Shown: positions 7,438 to 17,165, counted from the first letter of the stretch. The stretch: DNA of 64,000 nucleotides from Paenibacillus_T sp033239625 (GCF_033239625.1 NZ_BTCK01000020.1:1-64000); one strand, 5' to 3'. Numbers and translations are program-made. The notes: generated from the sequence alone by a model not told the origin.

Positions 7438-10023
7438 ATGACTAATCGGATTGTCGGATTTCTATTTCGAAGAATTAGCTTCGTTTTTGTATCATTGGGA
7501 CTATTGGCCTATGGCAGTTATTCCATTCCGATATCTCCGCTCTTCGGCATTAACGGATCGTTTACAGCAGGCTTCTTGTTCCTTGCAGTCGCTTGGTTCG
7601 GCTGGCGGAGAGGTCTGCTGCTTCTTGTGCTTGTCTATGGGGCGCTCATTGGTACACAGAGTACGGACTTCCTCTTATGGAGCCACCTAATAGAAGCCGT
7701 CATTATCATTGCGCTTAACATGCGATGGCCGAAGCTTGGTTTCATCGGGGCAGGTGCGATCTATTGGGCGGCGATTGGCATCCCGATGTATGTATTGCTC
7801 AGCGGGAATTCAGGCACGATCAATCAGGAAATTATGTTCTATACCTACATCATAACGGCATGCGGTTTATGCAACGTACTGCTTGCAGAGCTGATTGCTA
7901 ACTATATGCCGGCTCGCATCCATAAGCTGACCGGCATAGCGTCGAACCCGCCGATTCGAATTTCGCGTGCGCTTATCCATATGATGCTGGCGGCGATGAT
8001 TGGCTCCTCGATCCTGTTCCTGATCAGCGGCGGCAACAGCTATAAACATACGATCATTAAAGACATCAACAATAGAGCGACGCAAGCTTCGCAAGCGCTT
8101 GCAGAAAGCATAAGGACGATGTCGCCGGAGGAACAGAGAGGCCTGCGTTTGAACGGGTATATGGAGCTTGCCATGGTGAAGAGGATGATTAACAGCGTTC
8201 TCGCTTCCGATCCGTATGAGGCTGTTCTCGTTGCGCAGGATGGACGAGTTCTTCTGCATATGCTAAGCGGCACGCGATATGATTACGAGTGGCTGAGGCA
8301 GGAGAATTGGCAGCAGTACTTCAGTGAGCGTCGAATGTGGAGCCCGGACTCGGCAGATCTAATTTCAACGGGTTCTAAGTGGAAGAATATGTCCTTCATC
8401 TACACCGTAGACATGGGGACGTTCGAGTTATTCGTTCGAGTGCCGCTTGATACGTACCGCAATCAGGTGTACTCGGTGTACAACGCACAGATGATGAGCT
8501 GCTTGTACGTGACGGCGATTATCGGCTTGTTCGCGCTTATGATTCACCGCTTCTTCATATCGGGCGTTCGCAGGCTTGCTGTTGTCTCGCATGGTATTCC
8601 GGACAAGGTCAAAGATGACATTGCGCCGGTCTGGCCGCAATCGAGGCTGGAGGAGATCAACTCGCTTGTCGGCAATTTCCGAATCGTAACGGAGAAGCTT
8701 GGTTTAATGTTCATGGAGTCCCGCGAGCAGGCGTATCTTGACATGCTGACAGGACTGCCGAACAGAAGGAATTTCAATGAATATTTGAAGCGGGTTATGG
8801 ATGAAATGGGGCCGGACGACGAGATCTATGTCGTGTTCATCGATCTTGACCGGTTCAAGCACATTAACGACACGCTCGGACATGCGGTCGGCGACCTGCT
8901 GCTTCAGCAGGTATCGTTCCAACTGCAGCGGACGGTGGACGACCGGGCTTTCATCGCGCGTCTTGGCGGGGATGAATTCGTGCTCGTCTCTAATCAGCGT
9001 CGCAGCGAGGTTCGCACGATGGCGGACGATCTCATCAGCAAGTTAAAGCGGCCGTTCCTGATTAACGGTGAAGAGCTGTTCGTCACTGCGAGCATGGGGA
9101 TCAGCTCCTCGGCAATAAGCGGCGATGATCGAGAGACGATCGTGAAGAACGCTGACTTCGCCATGTATGAAGCGAAGGCGGCAGGCGGCAACGGATACCG
9201 TTTCTATACGAAGCCGGACAACGATTTAACCCAGCAGATGCGTCTGGAGTTTGAGCTGCATAAGGCGCTTGATCGTAACCAGCTGCAGCTTCACTATATG
9301 CCGATCTATAACAAAGAACAGGATAGACTGATGTCGATCGAAGCGCTTCTGCGGTGGCACCATCCGGATTTCGGGTTCGTATCGCCCGCCCAGTTCATTC
9401 CTATTGCCGAGAGCTGCGGACTGTTGAAGCCGATCGGTGAATGGGTCGCACGCGAAGCTTGCCGCCAGATCAACGAATGGCTCGATCAAGGATTAACACC
9501 GGCGCCGGTGGCGATCAACCTGTCTCCGACACAGATTCAGATGCATGGGATCGTCGGTTATCTGGAGCAGCTGCTCGAGACGACCGGCACGCCGCCGCGG
9601 TTATTCGAGGTGGAAATTACGGAAGAAGTGTTTGCGCGATATCCAGAGCGCGTTATAGCGGAGCTTCTTCGTCTGAAGGAGCATGGCGTTAAGGTGTGGA
9701 TCGATGATTTTGGCACAGGATACTCATCATTGGGAATGCTCAATCGAATGCCTATAGACGGGTTCAAAATCGACCGGACATTCGTGAAAGGTCTTCACGA
9801 AGACAAGGATAAACGTTCGATTGTCGAGACGATGATGCTGTTATCGCGATCGCGCAATTGGCTTGTAGTCGCCGAGGGCGTGGAGACGATCGGAGAGTCG
9901 GATGCGCTGGGAGAAGCGGGCTGCTGGCTGCAGCAAGGGTTTTATTATGGCAAGGCTGTCCCGGCTGAACAGATTATAAACTGGTTCGGTCGGGGTCTGG
10001 AAGACCAAAGGAGGGAAGCGTGA
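7438..10023 (+). CDS. Membrane GGDEF-EAL cyclic-di-GMP turnover protein
   Basis: The 861-residue protein has about six N-terminal transmembrane helices (1-195), an extracytoplasmic segment (about 200-350), another helix (about 355-378), then GGDEF (about 430-590) and EAL (about 605-850). The cyclase motif GGDEF (about 509) is intact. The RxxD inhibitory site is absent at its normal place. EAL residues look complete: EALLRW (634), NLSPTQ, EITEE, DDFGTGYSS and KIDRTF. Both synthesis and hydrolysis of c-di-GMP are therefore possible. Its stop codon overlaps the start of a solute-binding lipoprotein, which suggests that the lipoprotein serves as a ligand-sensing partner for the external segment (inference). 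The start follows AGAAGGAG. Confidence 0.9.
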   Translation: MTNRIVGFLFRRISFVFVSLGLLAYGSYSIPISPLFGINGSFTAGFLFLAVAWFGWRRGLLLLVLVYGALIGTQSTDFLLWSHLIEAVIIIALNMRWPKLGFIGAGAIYWAAIGIPMYVLLSGNSGTINQEIMFYTYIITACGLCNVLLAELIANYMPARIHKLTGIASNPPIRISRALIHMMLAAMIGSSILFLISGGNSYKHTIIKDINNRATQASQALAESIRTMSPEEQRGLRLNGYMELAMVKRMINSVLASDPYEAVLVAQDGRVLLHMLSGTRYDYEWLRQENWQQYFSERRMWSPDSADLISTGSKWKNMSFIYTVDMGTFELFVRVPLDTYRNQVYSVYNAQMMSCLYVTAIIGLFALMIHRFFISGVRRLAVVSHGIPDKVKDDIAPVWPQSRLEEINSLVGNFRIVTEKLGLMFMESREQAYLDMLTGLPNRRNFNEYLKRVMDEMGPDDEIYVVFIDLDRFKHINDTLGHAVGDLLLQQVSFQLQRTVDDRAFIARLGGDEFVLVSNQRRSEVRTMADDLISKLKRPFLINGEELFVTASMGISSSAISGDDRETIVKNADFAMYEAKAAGGNGYRFYTKPDNDLTQQMRLEFELHKALDRNQLQLHYMPIYNKEQDRLMSIEALLRWHHPDFGFVSPAQFIPIAESCGLLKPIGEWVAREACRQINEWLDQGLTPAPVAINLSPTQIQMHGIVGYLEQLLETTGTPPRLFEVEITEEVFARYPERVIAELLRLKEHGVKVWIDDFGTGYSSLGMLNRMPIDGFKIDRTFVKGLHEDKDKRSIVETMMLLSRSRNWLVVAEGVETIGESDALGEAGCWLQQGFYYGKAVPAEQIINWFGRGLEDQRREA

Positions 10024-11267
10024 TGAACCGGTTATTCCGTCGAGGAGGCTGGCGCATATGGCCAGCGGTCGCTGCACTCACGCTTCTATTCACAGGCTGC
10101 AGCAGCGGGTCAAGCGAAGAGGTGAGGCTCTCTATTGCAAGCGAGAAGGTTGAGACGAAGCGCGATGATAAGCCGATATTGCGTATCCTGTCAGGCAATG
10201 CAGAAGATCGAGGCAATGTCGAGACGTTTGAACAGATGTATGGCGTTAATATTGAATGGATTTCAATGAACGGCAGTAATTCGCAAGATATATTAGCGGC
10301 ACTAGACAGTTCGAATCCGCCGGATCTGATTGAATTCGATTATTCACTGATTCGAGACTTAGTTGACTATGATATCTTCGAGTCATTGGACTTAGCGCCG
10401 TATGATGCCAAGTCTGTTATCAACAGCTATTTTCCCGGCATAGATTTGTCCTATTTTCGGTCGCTTGATCGTCAGCATGTCGTCTTTATGCCTCAGATAT
10501 TGCACGCAAACGTCACTTACTACCGGGCCGATGTCATGAAAGAGTATGGCTACCCGGATGATCCGGAAGAGCTTGGGCGCTATATGGAAAGTCCTGAACG
10601 CTGGCTGGCGATGGCGAAGAAGCTCGCATTGAAGGGCAAGCGAATCATGCAGAAGCCGACCGATTTGCTGCAGGTGTTGGATATGTCGTACGGATTTTTC
10701 AATAACGATGGTTCATTTACGCGAAATGCGACGGAGTTCGTGTCTGCGATTGCGATTGCGAAGCAGTCGAATAAGCTTGGTTTGCCGCTGGGAGCAACGA
10801 TCTGGGAAGCGTCTGGACAGGAAGCCATTCGCAATGGCGAACTCGTCATGTTCACGAATGGGGAGTGGGGCGACCCTCACTTGCAGAACTGGGCGCAGGA
10901 TAGCTACCGGCTGTGGAGGACGACACGGCTTCCTCTCAATCAATATGCCATTATTACCGGCTGGGTGACTGCGATTCCGAAGGAAAGCGGCAACAAGGAT
11001 CTTGCATGGAAGTTCTCGACCTTCCAGCTTCAGCGGCGGGATGGATATCTTAAATCGCTAAAGATTTCGAAGTGGTATGACCGGTTGAATGAAATTCGCC
11101 GTACGCCATTGGACGCGGCGGCAAGCGCAATCTGGGACAAGGAGCTCGGCTGGCGCATCAATACAGATACGTCCTCGGATCAAATCGCCTCGACGATTGA
11201 GTCCAACATAATGTCGCAGCTGGCGGACCGACTGGAGCTGATGTCGCCGCTGAACGCGCGCCGATAG
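10023..11267 (+). CDS. Extracellular solute-binding lipoprotein
   Basis: The product is a family-1-like periplasmic-type binding protein of 414 residues. Its lipoprotein signal ends in LLFTGC with the lipid-modified Cys at 26. Segments such as PPDLIEFD, VVFMPQILHANVTYYRADVMKEYGYP and the late YAIITGWVTAIPKESGNKD are typical of sugar-binding lipoproteins. The ATG at 10023 lies 8 bases after AAAGGAGGG; an in-frame GTG at 10020 is too close. It overlaps the stop of the GGDEF-EAL gene, so the two are translationally coupled. No permease or ATPase gene is adjacent, so a role in signalling is at least as likely as transport. Confidence 0.82.
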   Translation: MNRLFRRGGWRIWPAVAALTLLFTGCSSGSSEEVRLSIASEKVETKRDDKPILRILSGNAEDRGNVETFEQMYGVNIEWISMNGSNSQDILAALDSSNPPDLIEFDYSLIRDLVDYDIFESLDLAPYDAKSVINSYFPGIDLSYFRSLDRQHVVFMPQILHANVTYYRADVMKEYGYPDDPEELGRYMESPERWLAMAKKLALKGKRIMQKPTDLLQVLDMSYGFFNNDGSFTRNATEFVSAIAIAKQSNKLGLPLGATIWEASGQEAIRNGELVMFTNGEWGDPHLQNWAQDSYRLWRTTRLPLNQYAIITGWVTAIPKESGNKDLAWKFSTFQLQRRDGYLKSLKISKWYDRLNEIRRTPLDAAASAIWDKELGWRINTDTSSDQIASTIESNIMSQLADRLELMSPLNARR

Positions 11268-11383
11268 GGACGAGAGTGTGGGCTTGTTGCTAACATTCCT
11301 CCATTTACAATCCTATTCAATCCGTCTACACTAGTAGCTATTGTATGGGTAGACTACAGAATAGAATGGATAGGAGCATCGAG

Positions 11384-11857
11384 ATGACTAACACGACAAC
11401 AGCAACGTTGGAAAGATCCGAGCTTGTGGAGAAGCTTGGACTGCAGCCGCACGTTGAAGGCGGCTGGTACAAAGAGATTTGGAAAGCATCCTTCACGATT
11501 CCGCATGAAACGCTCGGCGGCGACTACTCGGGACCGCGTTTCGCAGCATCGTCGATCTACTTCGTCCTGCATCCGGACGAACAATCGGCATGGCATACGG
11601 TATTATCGGATGAGCTATGGCTGTGGCACTCGGGCAGCCCGCTGCTGCTGACGCTCGGCGGCGACGGGGACAAGCCGGGTGAAGAGACCGAGATTATCGT
11701 CGGCGGCGACGTAGCCGCTGGACAGCACCCGCAGGCGCTCGTCCCTGCGCGCGTCTGGCAGAAAGCCCGTCCGCTGGGCAACGAGCCGGTTCTCGTCTCG
11801 TGCGTCGTCGCACCGGGCTTCCACTACGACGACTTTAAGCTCATCGACAAGAAATAA
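11384..11857 (+). CDS. Cupin_5 (DUF985) family protein
   Basis: A small single-domain protein of 157 residues. The pattern HVEGGWYKEIW near the N-terminus, the SSIYFVLHPDEQSAWHTVLSDELWLWHSG core, and GQHPQALVPARVWQKA followed by SCVVAPGFHYDDF at the end are characteristic of the Cupin_5 fold. The function of this family is not established; sugar or sugar-nucleotide binding has been suggested from related folds. The ATG at 11384 follows AGGAGC and is preferred over the ATG at 11345, which has no ribosome binding site. It is monocistronic with a terminator-like hairpin downstream. Confidence 0.85.
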   Translation: MTNTTTATLERSELVEKLGLQPHVEGGWYKEIWKASFTIPHETLGGDYSGPRFAASSIYFVLHPDEQSAWHTVLSDELWLWHSGSPLLLTLGGDGDKPGEETEIIVGGDVAAGQHPQALVPARVWQKARPLGNEPVLVSCVVAPGFHYDDFKLIDKK

Positions 11858-11873
11858 TCGCGTTGTAATCGAA

Positions 11874-11942
11874 ACACCCCTCAGCATCGCATCGGCTGGA
11901 CTTAAGGTCCGTTGATGCCAAGCGTGAGGGGGGTTCTACTTA
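11874..11942 (+). terminator. Terminator-like hairpin after the cupin gene
   Basis: Arms CCCCTCA and TGAGGGG, with an inner GCATC/GATGC helix, form a long imperfect stem ending in TTCTACTT on the plus strand. Confidence 0.6.
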
Positions 11943-12119
11943 TCAGGCAGTCGCCCTAAGGCTAGCTGCTTCTTTGTTATACCCCAACGTCCCGCTGATC
12001 ATTCATCCGCTTGCCACTCGTCTTGAAGGCAATCCAGCCCACTTGCCCCACATCAAAATGCCCGCGGCGATTAGCTCTCCTTCTCCACAAGCTCTACTGC
12101 CCCTACAATGTCACTCGCT

Positions 12120-12390
12120 CAGCGCCGCAACGGTTGCTACAACAGCTATTGCGCGTAAAACGCAGCTCCTCAATCGCGAACGGTTGTACGAGAACCAAAT
12201 GATGCAATAATCACCCCTGCCAAGCACAAGCTCGCCCAATAAGCTCAACGGTAACCGTTAAACGAGTAATCAACGCTTTTCGAGCCCGATAAGCTCTATC
12301 GCAATCGTTAATGTTTGAACTGAGTTCCTTCATCGCAGCCTTCGACTATCTCAGACCAACCTCAATCATCGCAAACGTTACTTATCCGCA
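12120..12390. repeat. 50-bp-period intergenic repeat, locus 1
   Basis: In this non-coding stretch the block CCAATAAGCTCAACGG (12235) recurs 50 bp later as CCGATAAGCTCTATCG (12285), each followed by a CGTTAA motif. Earlier, CGGTTG at 12131 recurs at 12181, also 50 bp. The approximate unit is AATAAGCTC-N4-GCAACCGTTAA. Related copies lie at 28.0 kb and 55.8 kb. The larger gap 11858-12772 has no convincing gene; it otherwise holds two hairpins and a palindromic element. Confidence 0.6.
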
Positions 12391-12544
12391 CCTCACCACC
12401 TATAACCTATAACAAGCCAAGTAATTATCTCTCGTCTCTTGCCCCTTCACGCAGAGAGGACGAAGTCCACTCGAAGCGTGAACAGGCGACCCGCCCATCT
12501 ATTCCTCCAGCGACGCGGAGATCCATTTCAATCCCGCGAGCCCA

Positions 12545-12586
12545 ATATTACACAAAAAGCCTGCAGCGGAATTCGCTGCAGGCTTG
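12545..12586 (-). terminator. Terminator on the minus strand
   Basis: A perfect stem (arms AAGCCTGCAGCG and CGCTGCAGGCTT, loop GAATT) is followed on the minus strand by TTTTTGTGT. It probably ends the LTA synthase-PAP2 transcript, about 190 bp past the PAP2 stop, so the palindromic element at 12.6-12.75 kb would lie in its 3' UTR. Confidence 0.75.
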
Positions 12587-12597
12587 CATGAAGGCAC

Positions 12598-12745
12598 TGT
12601 GAACGGAGTGAGCGAATGATTCTGTAGAAGCGTCAGCGTTCGCCTTTGTCACTCCGGATTGTTACCACTTCTGAATTTATATAATCAGGACAATCCGAGG
12701 AAAACAGCGATCGAAAGAACATTCGGTCACGCAGTGAACCCCGCC
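12598..12745. repeat. Structured palindromic intergenic element, copy 1
   Basis: This 150-bp element has an outer imperfect inverted repeat (GAGCGAATGATTC against GAACATTCGGTC) and an inner one (CGGATTGTT and GGACAATCCG). Blocks GTTCGCCTTTGT, TCCGGATTGTT, TAATCAG and AACAGCGATCG are shared with a second copy at 55996-56175. Both copies lie just past the 3' end of a minus-strand gene. It could be a miniature mobile element or a conserved RNA structure. Confidence 0.65.
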
Positions 12746-12772
12746 TTTTACCCATAGGGTTTCCCGCAAATT

Positions 12773-13495
12773 TTAAGCATCCAGACCCCGTTGACGCGCT
12801 CTCGCACCAACTGTCCGCGGCAGCACCACCACGACAAGCAGGTACATCACCTCAACGAGCGTTACCGCACCGATTACATCCCACAGTACGTGCTGTTTCA
12901 CAAACAGCGTCGACGCAATGATCGTCGTAGACATGCCATAGATGAGCACGCGGTTCACCTTATTCCGAATGGGACTCGCGCTAAGCAAGCGAATCATCAG
13001 ATAACTCGAGAAACAGTGAATGCTCGGGAAGCAGTTGAATGGCTGGTCGCGATGATACACATACCGCATTAACTGCGAGAACACATCGTTGCCGAGAACT
13101 TCAGGACGCGGCACAGTCGTCTGGAACATCGAGTAGATCATATAGCAGGACAGCGCGCACAGCGTATACAGCAGAATGCCGCGGTAGTACGACGTCCGAT
13201 CTTTGAAGAAGAAATAAATAAGGCAGATATAAATATAAACGATCCAGATCGAGTACGGCAGAGCGAACACTTTCAAGAAAGGCGTCGCCTCATCGAACGA
13301 CGTGACCAAGCTGTATACCTGATCGGTCGGTTGGTTGAACGCTTTGTACAAATAACCGAGTACAGGGAATACAAGCATCAGCAGCAATGGGGCGAGAAAG
13401 GTCATTCTATCGCGGTCCAGCCACTTACGGATAGAAGGCATAATGGCGATCCATCTCCTTTTATGTTCGTGTTCAAAAAGTCGGGTTTTCAGCAC
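12773..13495 (-). CDS. PAP2-family membrane phosphatase
   Basis: The 240-residue protein has about six transmembrane helices and PAP2 motifs in the second half: CFPSIHCF (the SxH catalytic His motif, with Ile in place of the usual Gly) and KQHVLWDVIGA (HxxxD, general base). Such enzymes dephosphorylate lipid phosphates or transfer phospho-head groups at the membrane. The gene follows the LTA synthase with a 36-bp gap, so an envelope-lipid role is likely. The first possible start is GTG at 13495. An internal ATG at 13441 has AAAGGAG upstream with a long spacing and is a real alternative, giving 222 residues. Confidence 0.82.
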   Translation of the reverse strand: MLKTRLFEHEHKRRWIAIMPSIRKWLDRDRMTFLAPLLLMLVFPVLGYLYKAFNQPTDQVYSLVTSFDEATPFLKVFALPYSIWIVYIYICLIYFFFKDRTSYYRGILLYTLCALSCYMIYSMFQTTVPRPEVLGNDVFSQLMRYVYHRDQPFNCFPSIHCFSSYLMIRLLSASPIRNKVNRVLIYGMSTTIIASTLFVKQHVLWDVIGAVTLVEVMYLLVVVVLPRTVGARARQRGLDA

Positions 13496-13530
13496 CGAGA
13501 AGATTGCGAGAAAGACGACTTTGAACTACT

Positions 13531-15432
13531 TTATTTCTGTGATGTCGTACGCGTTGCGCCTGATTCTGTATGTCCATCCGCAGGAGGAAGGGACATGATA
13601 TAGCTGTTAGACATCTTGAGCAGGCGACGCGCACGATTGAACTCATCGGCAGTCGGATACGCAGGCGCATCCGGATCAGCCGGCAGCGGGTAGACGACAC
13701 CATCTTGGAACTGTTCGCCAGGAACGAAGATGCTCTTATCGTTAATGAACGAGCCGGAAGGCAGATAATACCGTTCAGGCAGCAGGTTGCTCGTATGATT
13801 CAACAGGTCTTGGCCAAAATAAATATCGTCCTTCAGCGACAATCCCGCCAAGTTGGCAATCGTCGGCATAATGTCGATCTGTCCAGCCGTCTGCGTACGA
13901 ACCTCAGGTTCCAGCAGACCGGGAGCGACGACGAGAAGCGGGATATTGAGCATGCTCGAATAACTATACGGCTTGCCGAGCACCGTCTCCAGCAGCTCGC
14001 GGTCCGTGTCATCAAGCGAGTAAACCGGCAATCCCATGTGGTCGCCATAAATGACGAGCACGCTGTTATCCCAAATGCCGGCTTCTTTCATTTTATTAAT
14101 CAGAACGCCCAGTGCTTCATCCGTATAATGCTGGGATTGAATATAATTGCCGGCGAAGGAACCTTCGTATTTCTCAGGCAGCTTCAGCTTTGGCATCGAC
14201 TCCGGCAGGTAGTTGAACGGGTGATGCGAAGACATGGAGATAATGTTCGCATACACCGACTTGCCGGACTTATTAATGTCTGCAATTTCGGTGATCGCCT
14301 TGTCATACAAAATCTTATCGGACGAGCCGAAAGCGATCGTATCCTCTTCCCCATACCAAGATTTATCGTAGTAGTAGTCGAAGCCGAGCGCCGGGTACAT
14401 GGCATCCCGATCCCAGAACTTCACGTCATTCGTATGGAACGTAGCGGTCAAATAGCCTGCTTCCTTAAAATGTTTCGGCAGAGAAGGAAGCGAATAGTTA
14501 ATGTATTCGTCCGTTGCTGCGCCGACAGGCGGCACGTAGAACGAAGTGTTCGTAATAAACTCGGCATCCGACGTATTGCCTTGTCCGGCCATCTGGAACA
14601 TATGATTGAAGTATACGCCCTCGTTCTTCAACTGGTTCAATATAGGCGTAACCTCTTGTCCTTCAACATGGAGATCCAGCAAGAAGTTCTGGAATGCTTC
14701 AAGCTGAATGACGATCACGTTGCGACCTTTGGCCTCCGCCCAGTGGGCAGGAGCGGCTGTAGATGGCGTCCAGCCCTTCAGCTCATCAATGGCTGAACGA
14801 GTAACCTCTGCGATCGGTATGGTGCGTTCCGCGTCGCTTGTCCGAACGACTTTGTACAGCTCGTAGTTGATAATGCCCATCTCTTCGGTCTGACGCACTT
14901 CATTCAGCACGCCGTCATGCTTCCAGATGGTAACGACGGAGCAGGCGATAGCGACAACCAGTAAAGCAGCCGATGCGATGCGCGGCGCGCGAACGGCAGA
15001 CAGCTTGGCCCAGCCGCGGAAGCGGCGATAGAAGGTAAGCGCAAGTCCAATGAGTACAATGTCTAGGAAGATGAGCAGGAACGACGCATGCATGAGCTGG
15101 AATACGCTGCCCTTCACTTCGCCAACTTGCCCGACCTGTGCGAGCGCATGGTACGTGACGATGATGCCAAAATATTTGTAATACATAATGACGGCGAAAT
15201 AAACGGCTGTCAGCAATAAGTTCACGAATAAATAGATGCCAAGCTTGCGCTTGGACGCCAACAGTTCAATGACAGCGAAGATAGCCCAAATGATCGGCAG
15301 CTCGGTGAGCAGTGGCTTCCAGCTGAATCCGGTGTCATAGATGACATTCCAGGACATATAGAACTTCAAGGTCATAATAACGGTAAAAACTACGAACGGA
15401 CTCCACAGCCACGTTTTCCAAGTGCGATTCAC
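13531..15432 (-). CDS. ltaS: LtaS-type lipoteichoic acid synthase
   Basis: The enzyme polymerises glycerol phosphate from phosphatidylglycerol on the outer membrane face. The 633-residue protein has five N-terminal transmembrane helices (1-190) and an external sulfatase-fold domain (about 235-600). Visible motifs are VIVIQLEAFQNF (metal site), GNTSDAEF with the nucleophile Thr near 287, FHTNDVKFWDRD, and VIYGDHMGLP (metal site). Length and layout agree with LtaS; bacteria often carry paralogues (YfnI, YqgS, YvgJ), and which one this is cannot be told. Start after CGGAGAGG. Likely cotranscribed with the PAP2 gene downstream. Confidence 0.88.
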   Translation of the reverse strand: MNRTWKTWLWSPFVVFTVIMTLKFYMSWNVIYDTGFSWKPLLTELPIIWAIFAVIELLASKRKLGIYLFVNLLLTAVYFAVIMYYKYFGIIVTYHALAQVGQVGEVKGSVFQLMHASFLLIFLDIVLIGLALTFYRRFRGWAKLSAVRAPRIASAALLVVAIACSVVTIWKHDGVLNEVRQTEEMGIINYELYKVVRTSDAERTIPIAEVTRSAIDELKGWTPSTAAPAHWAEAKGRNVIVIQLEAFQNFLLDLHVEGQEVTPILNQLKNEGVYFNHMFQMAGQGNTSDAEFITNTSFYVPPVGAATDEYINYSLPSLPKHFKEAGYLTATFHTNDVKFWDRDAMYPALGFDYYYDKSWYGEEDTIAFGSSDKILYDKAITEIADINKSGKSVYANIISMSSHHPFNYLPESMPKLKLPEKYEGSFAGNYIQSQHYTDEALGVLINKMKEAGIWDNSVLVIYGDHMGLPVYSLDDTDRELLETVLGKPYSYSSMLNIPLLVVAPGLLEPEVRTQTAGQIDIMPTIANLAGLSLKDDIYFGQDLLNHTSNLLPERYYLPSGSFINDKSIFVPGEQFQDGVVYPLPADPDAPAYPTADEFNRARRLLKMSNSYIMSLPPADGHTESGATRTTSQK

Positions 15433-15490
15433 TTTCTGACCCTCTCCGATCTTACGTCAACGTTAACAATCAAGTAATAACCAAGTACTA

Positions 15491-15519
15491 AGTTTAGCGA
15501 TTTGAACTGTCATTTACAA
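15491..15519 (-). promoter_or_regulatory. Candidate sigma-A promoter for ltaS
   Basis: On the minus strand TTGTAA (15514-15519) and TAAACT (15491-15496) are separated by exactly 17 bases, about 60 bases upstream of the ltaS start. An inverted repeat AACTGTCA (15505-15512) and TGACAGTT (15540-15547) overlaps and flanks the -35 side and could be an operator. Confidence 0.45.
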
Positions 15520-15683
15520 CTCGAATTATTTGTCGCAGTTGACAGTTGGTCACTTGTCGAAGAATGAACTAGCGCGGCGACCAGTAAGAGGTAATTTACA
15601 ATAGGTTGATTATACGTCTGATCGGATGACAGATTCAACGCGATCCTAGTCTAGGTTTTGCACTCGGACCTGCGCCTGAGCTA

Positions 15684-17165
15684 TTAGCTGCAATCGCAGT
15701 GGAGCACCGGCCGCCGCGCAGCGAGCGCTTCGTCCAGCCGGCTTACGACGGTAGTGCTTGGCGCTTGCAGAATCGTGTCGGGCGAGTGCTCCGCCTCCCA
15801 TGCGACCTGGAGCATCGCGTCGACGAACGCATCAAGCGTTTCTTTGCTCTCGGTTTCCGTTGGTTCGATCATGATGCTTTCTTCCACGATGAGCGGAAAA
15901 TAAATGGTAGGCGGATGGATGCCGAAGTCGAGCAGCCGCTTCGCGATATCGAGCGTACGGATGCCAAGCGCCTTCTGCTTCGCCCCCGATAGGACAAACT
16001 CATGCTTGCACAGGCCGGGATACGGCACGTCATAGGCGGCGCTCAGCCTGCTTAATAGATAGTTCGCGTTCAGCACCGCGCATTCGGATACGCGCCGAAG
16101 ACCAAGCGGGCCATAGGATCGAATATAGGCGTACGCCCGCACCAGAATGCCGAAATTGCCGTGGAACGGCTTGATTCGGCCGATCGAGTGCGGGCGATTA
16201 TCGTCATAGCCATAAGTGCCGTCCGGATGACGGACAATAAGCGGCTTCGGCAGAAAAGGCTCGAGCAGCTGTTTCACGCCAACCGGTCCGGCACCAGGAC
16301 CGCCGCCGCCGTGCGGCGTGCTCATCGTTTTGTGCAAATTCAGATGGACGACGTCGAAGCCCATGTCGCCGGGACGAGCGATGCCCATGATCGCATTCGC
16401 ATTCGCGCCGTCATAGTAGAGCAGACCGCCGGCTTGATGGACAATCGCGGCGATCTCTTCAATATGGGACTCGAACAAGCCAAGCGTGTTCGGATTCGTG
16501 AGCATAAGCGCGGCCGTATCTGGCCCAGCGGCTGCGCGGAGCGCATCAAGATCGACAAGTCCGTGCGCATCCGACTTGATCGTCACGGTCGTATAACCAG
16601 CCGCGGATGCGCTGGCCGGATTCGTGCCATGCGAGGAGTCGGGGACGAGCACCTTTGTCCGCCGCTCGCCGCGGCTCTCATGATAGGCGCGAATGATCAT
16701 GAGGCCGGTCCATTCGCCATGTGCGCCTGCGGCGGGCTGCAAGGTGACGCTGTCCATGCCGGTTAGGGCGGCGAGGTCATTTTGCAACGTGTATAGCAGT
16801 TCGAGTGCGCCTTGGACTGTGGATGTCGGCTGGTACGGATGGATGCCCGCGAAACCGGGCAGCTTGGCGGCATCCTCATTGAGCTTCGGATTATATTTCA
16901 TTGTGCACGAGCCCAGCGGGTAGAAGCCGTTATCGACGCCGAAGTTGCGCCGCGACAGCGCCGTATAGTGCCGCACCACATCGACCTCATATACCTCGGG
17001 AAGCGCGGCCGGCGTTGTACGCAGAAGGCTGGTAGGGATGAGCTGCTCGGCAGGCAGCTCGGGCACATCGCAGTCGGGCAGGGAGTAGGCGATGCGGCCA
17101 GGTTTGCTTCGGTCGAAAATAAACGGCGTACCGCCGTTATCCGATATATGGCTGTTTCCGTTCAT
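15684..17165 (-). CDS. gcvPB: Glycine decarboxylase P-protein, subunit 2
   Basis: With GcvPA this forms the PLP-dependent P-protein of the glycine cleavage system; it decarboxylates glycine and passes the aminomethyl group to the lipoyl arm of GcvH. The 493-residue chain shows the PLP-lysine motif NLHKTMSTPHGGGGPG (Lys near 277), the upstream DGANANAIMG, and the C-terminal FPLIVEESIMIEPTETES typical of this subunit. The length is normal. Its start overlaps the end of gcvPA by four bases (ATGA). It ends the minus-strand gcvT-gcvPA-gcvPB operon; I see no strong terminator after it. Confidence 0.95.
   Translation of the reverse strand: MNGNSHISDNGGTPFIFDRSKPGRIAYSLPDCDVPELPAEQLIPTSLLRTTPAALPEVYEVDVVRHYTALSRRNFGVDNGFYPLGSCTMKYNPKLNEDAAKLPGFAGIHPYQPTSTVQGALELLYTLQNDLAALTGMDSVTLQPAAGAHGEWTGLMIIRAYHESRGERRTKVLVPDSSHGTNPASASAAGYTTVTIKSDAHGLVDLDALRAAAGPDTAALMLTNPNTLGLFESHIEEIAAIVHQAGGLLYYDGANANAIMGIARPGDMGFDVVHLNLHKTMSTPHGGGGPGAGPVGVKQLLEPFLPKPLIVRHPDGTYGYDDNRPHSIGRIKPFHGNFGILVRAYAYIRSYGPLGLRRVSECAVLNANYLLSRLSAAYDVPYPGLCKHEFVLSGAKQKALGIRTLDIAKRLLDFGIHPPTIYFPLIVEESIMIEPTETESKETLDAFVDAMLQVAWEAEHSPDTILQAPSTTVVSRLDEALAARRPVLHCDCS

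Noticed and set aside
11974..12210. Short plus-strand frame of 78 residues in the repeat-containing gap
   Set aside because: No ribosome binding site, and it overlaps the 50-bp-period repeats; composition is not protein-like.
12120..12390. CRISPR-like array
   Set aside because: The 50-bp-period copies are diverged, very few, and have no unique spacers of constant length; no cas gene is present in the window.
13570..14796. Plus-strand frame of 408 residues
   Set aside because: Lies wholly opposite the LTA synthase coding region, whose motifs are unmistakable; the translation is Arg/His/Val-rich with no family features.
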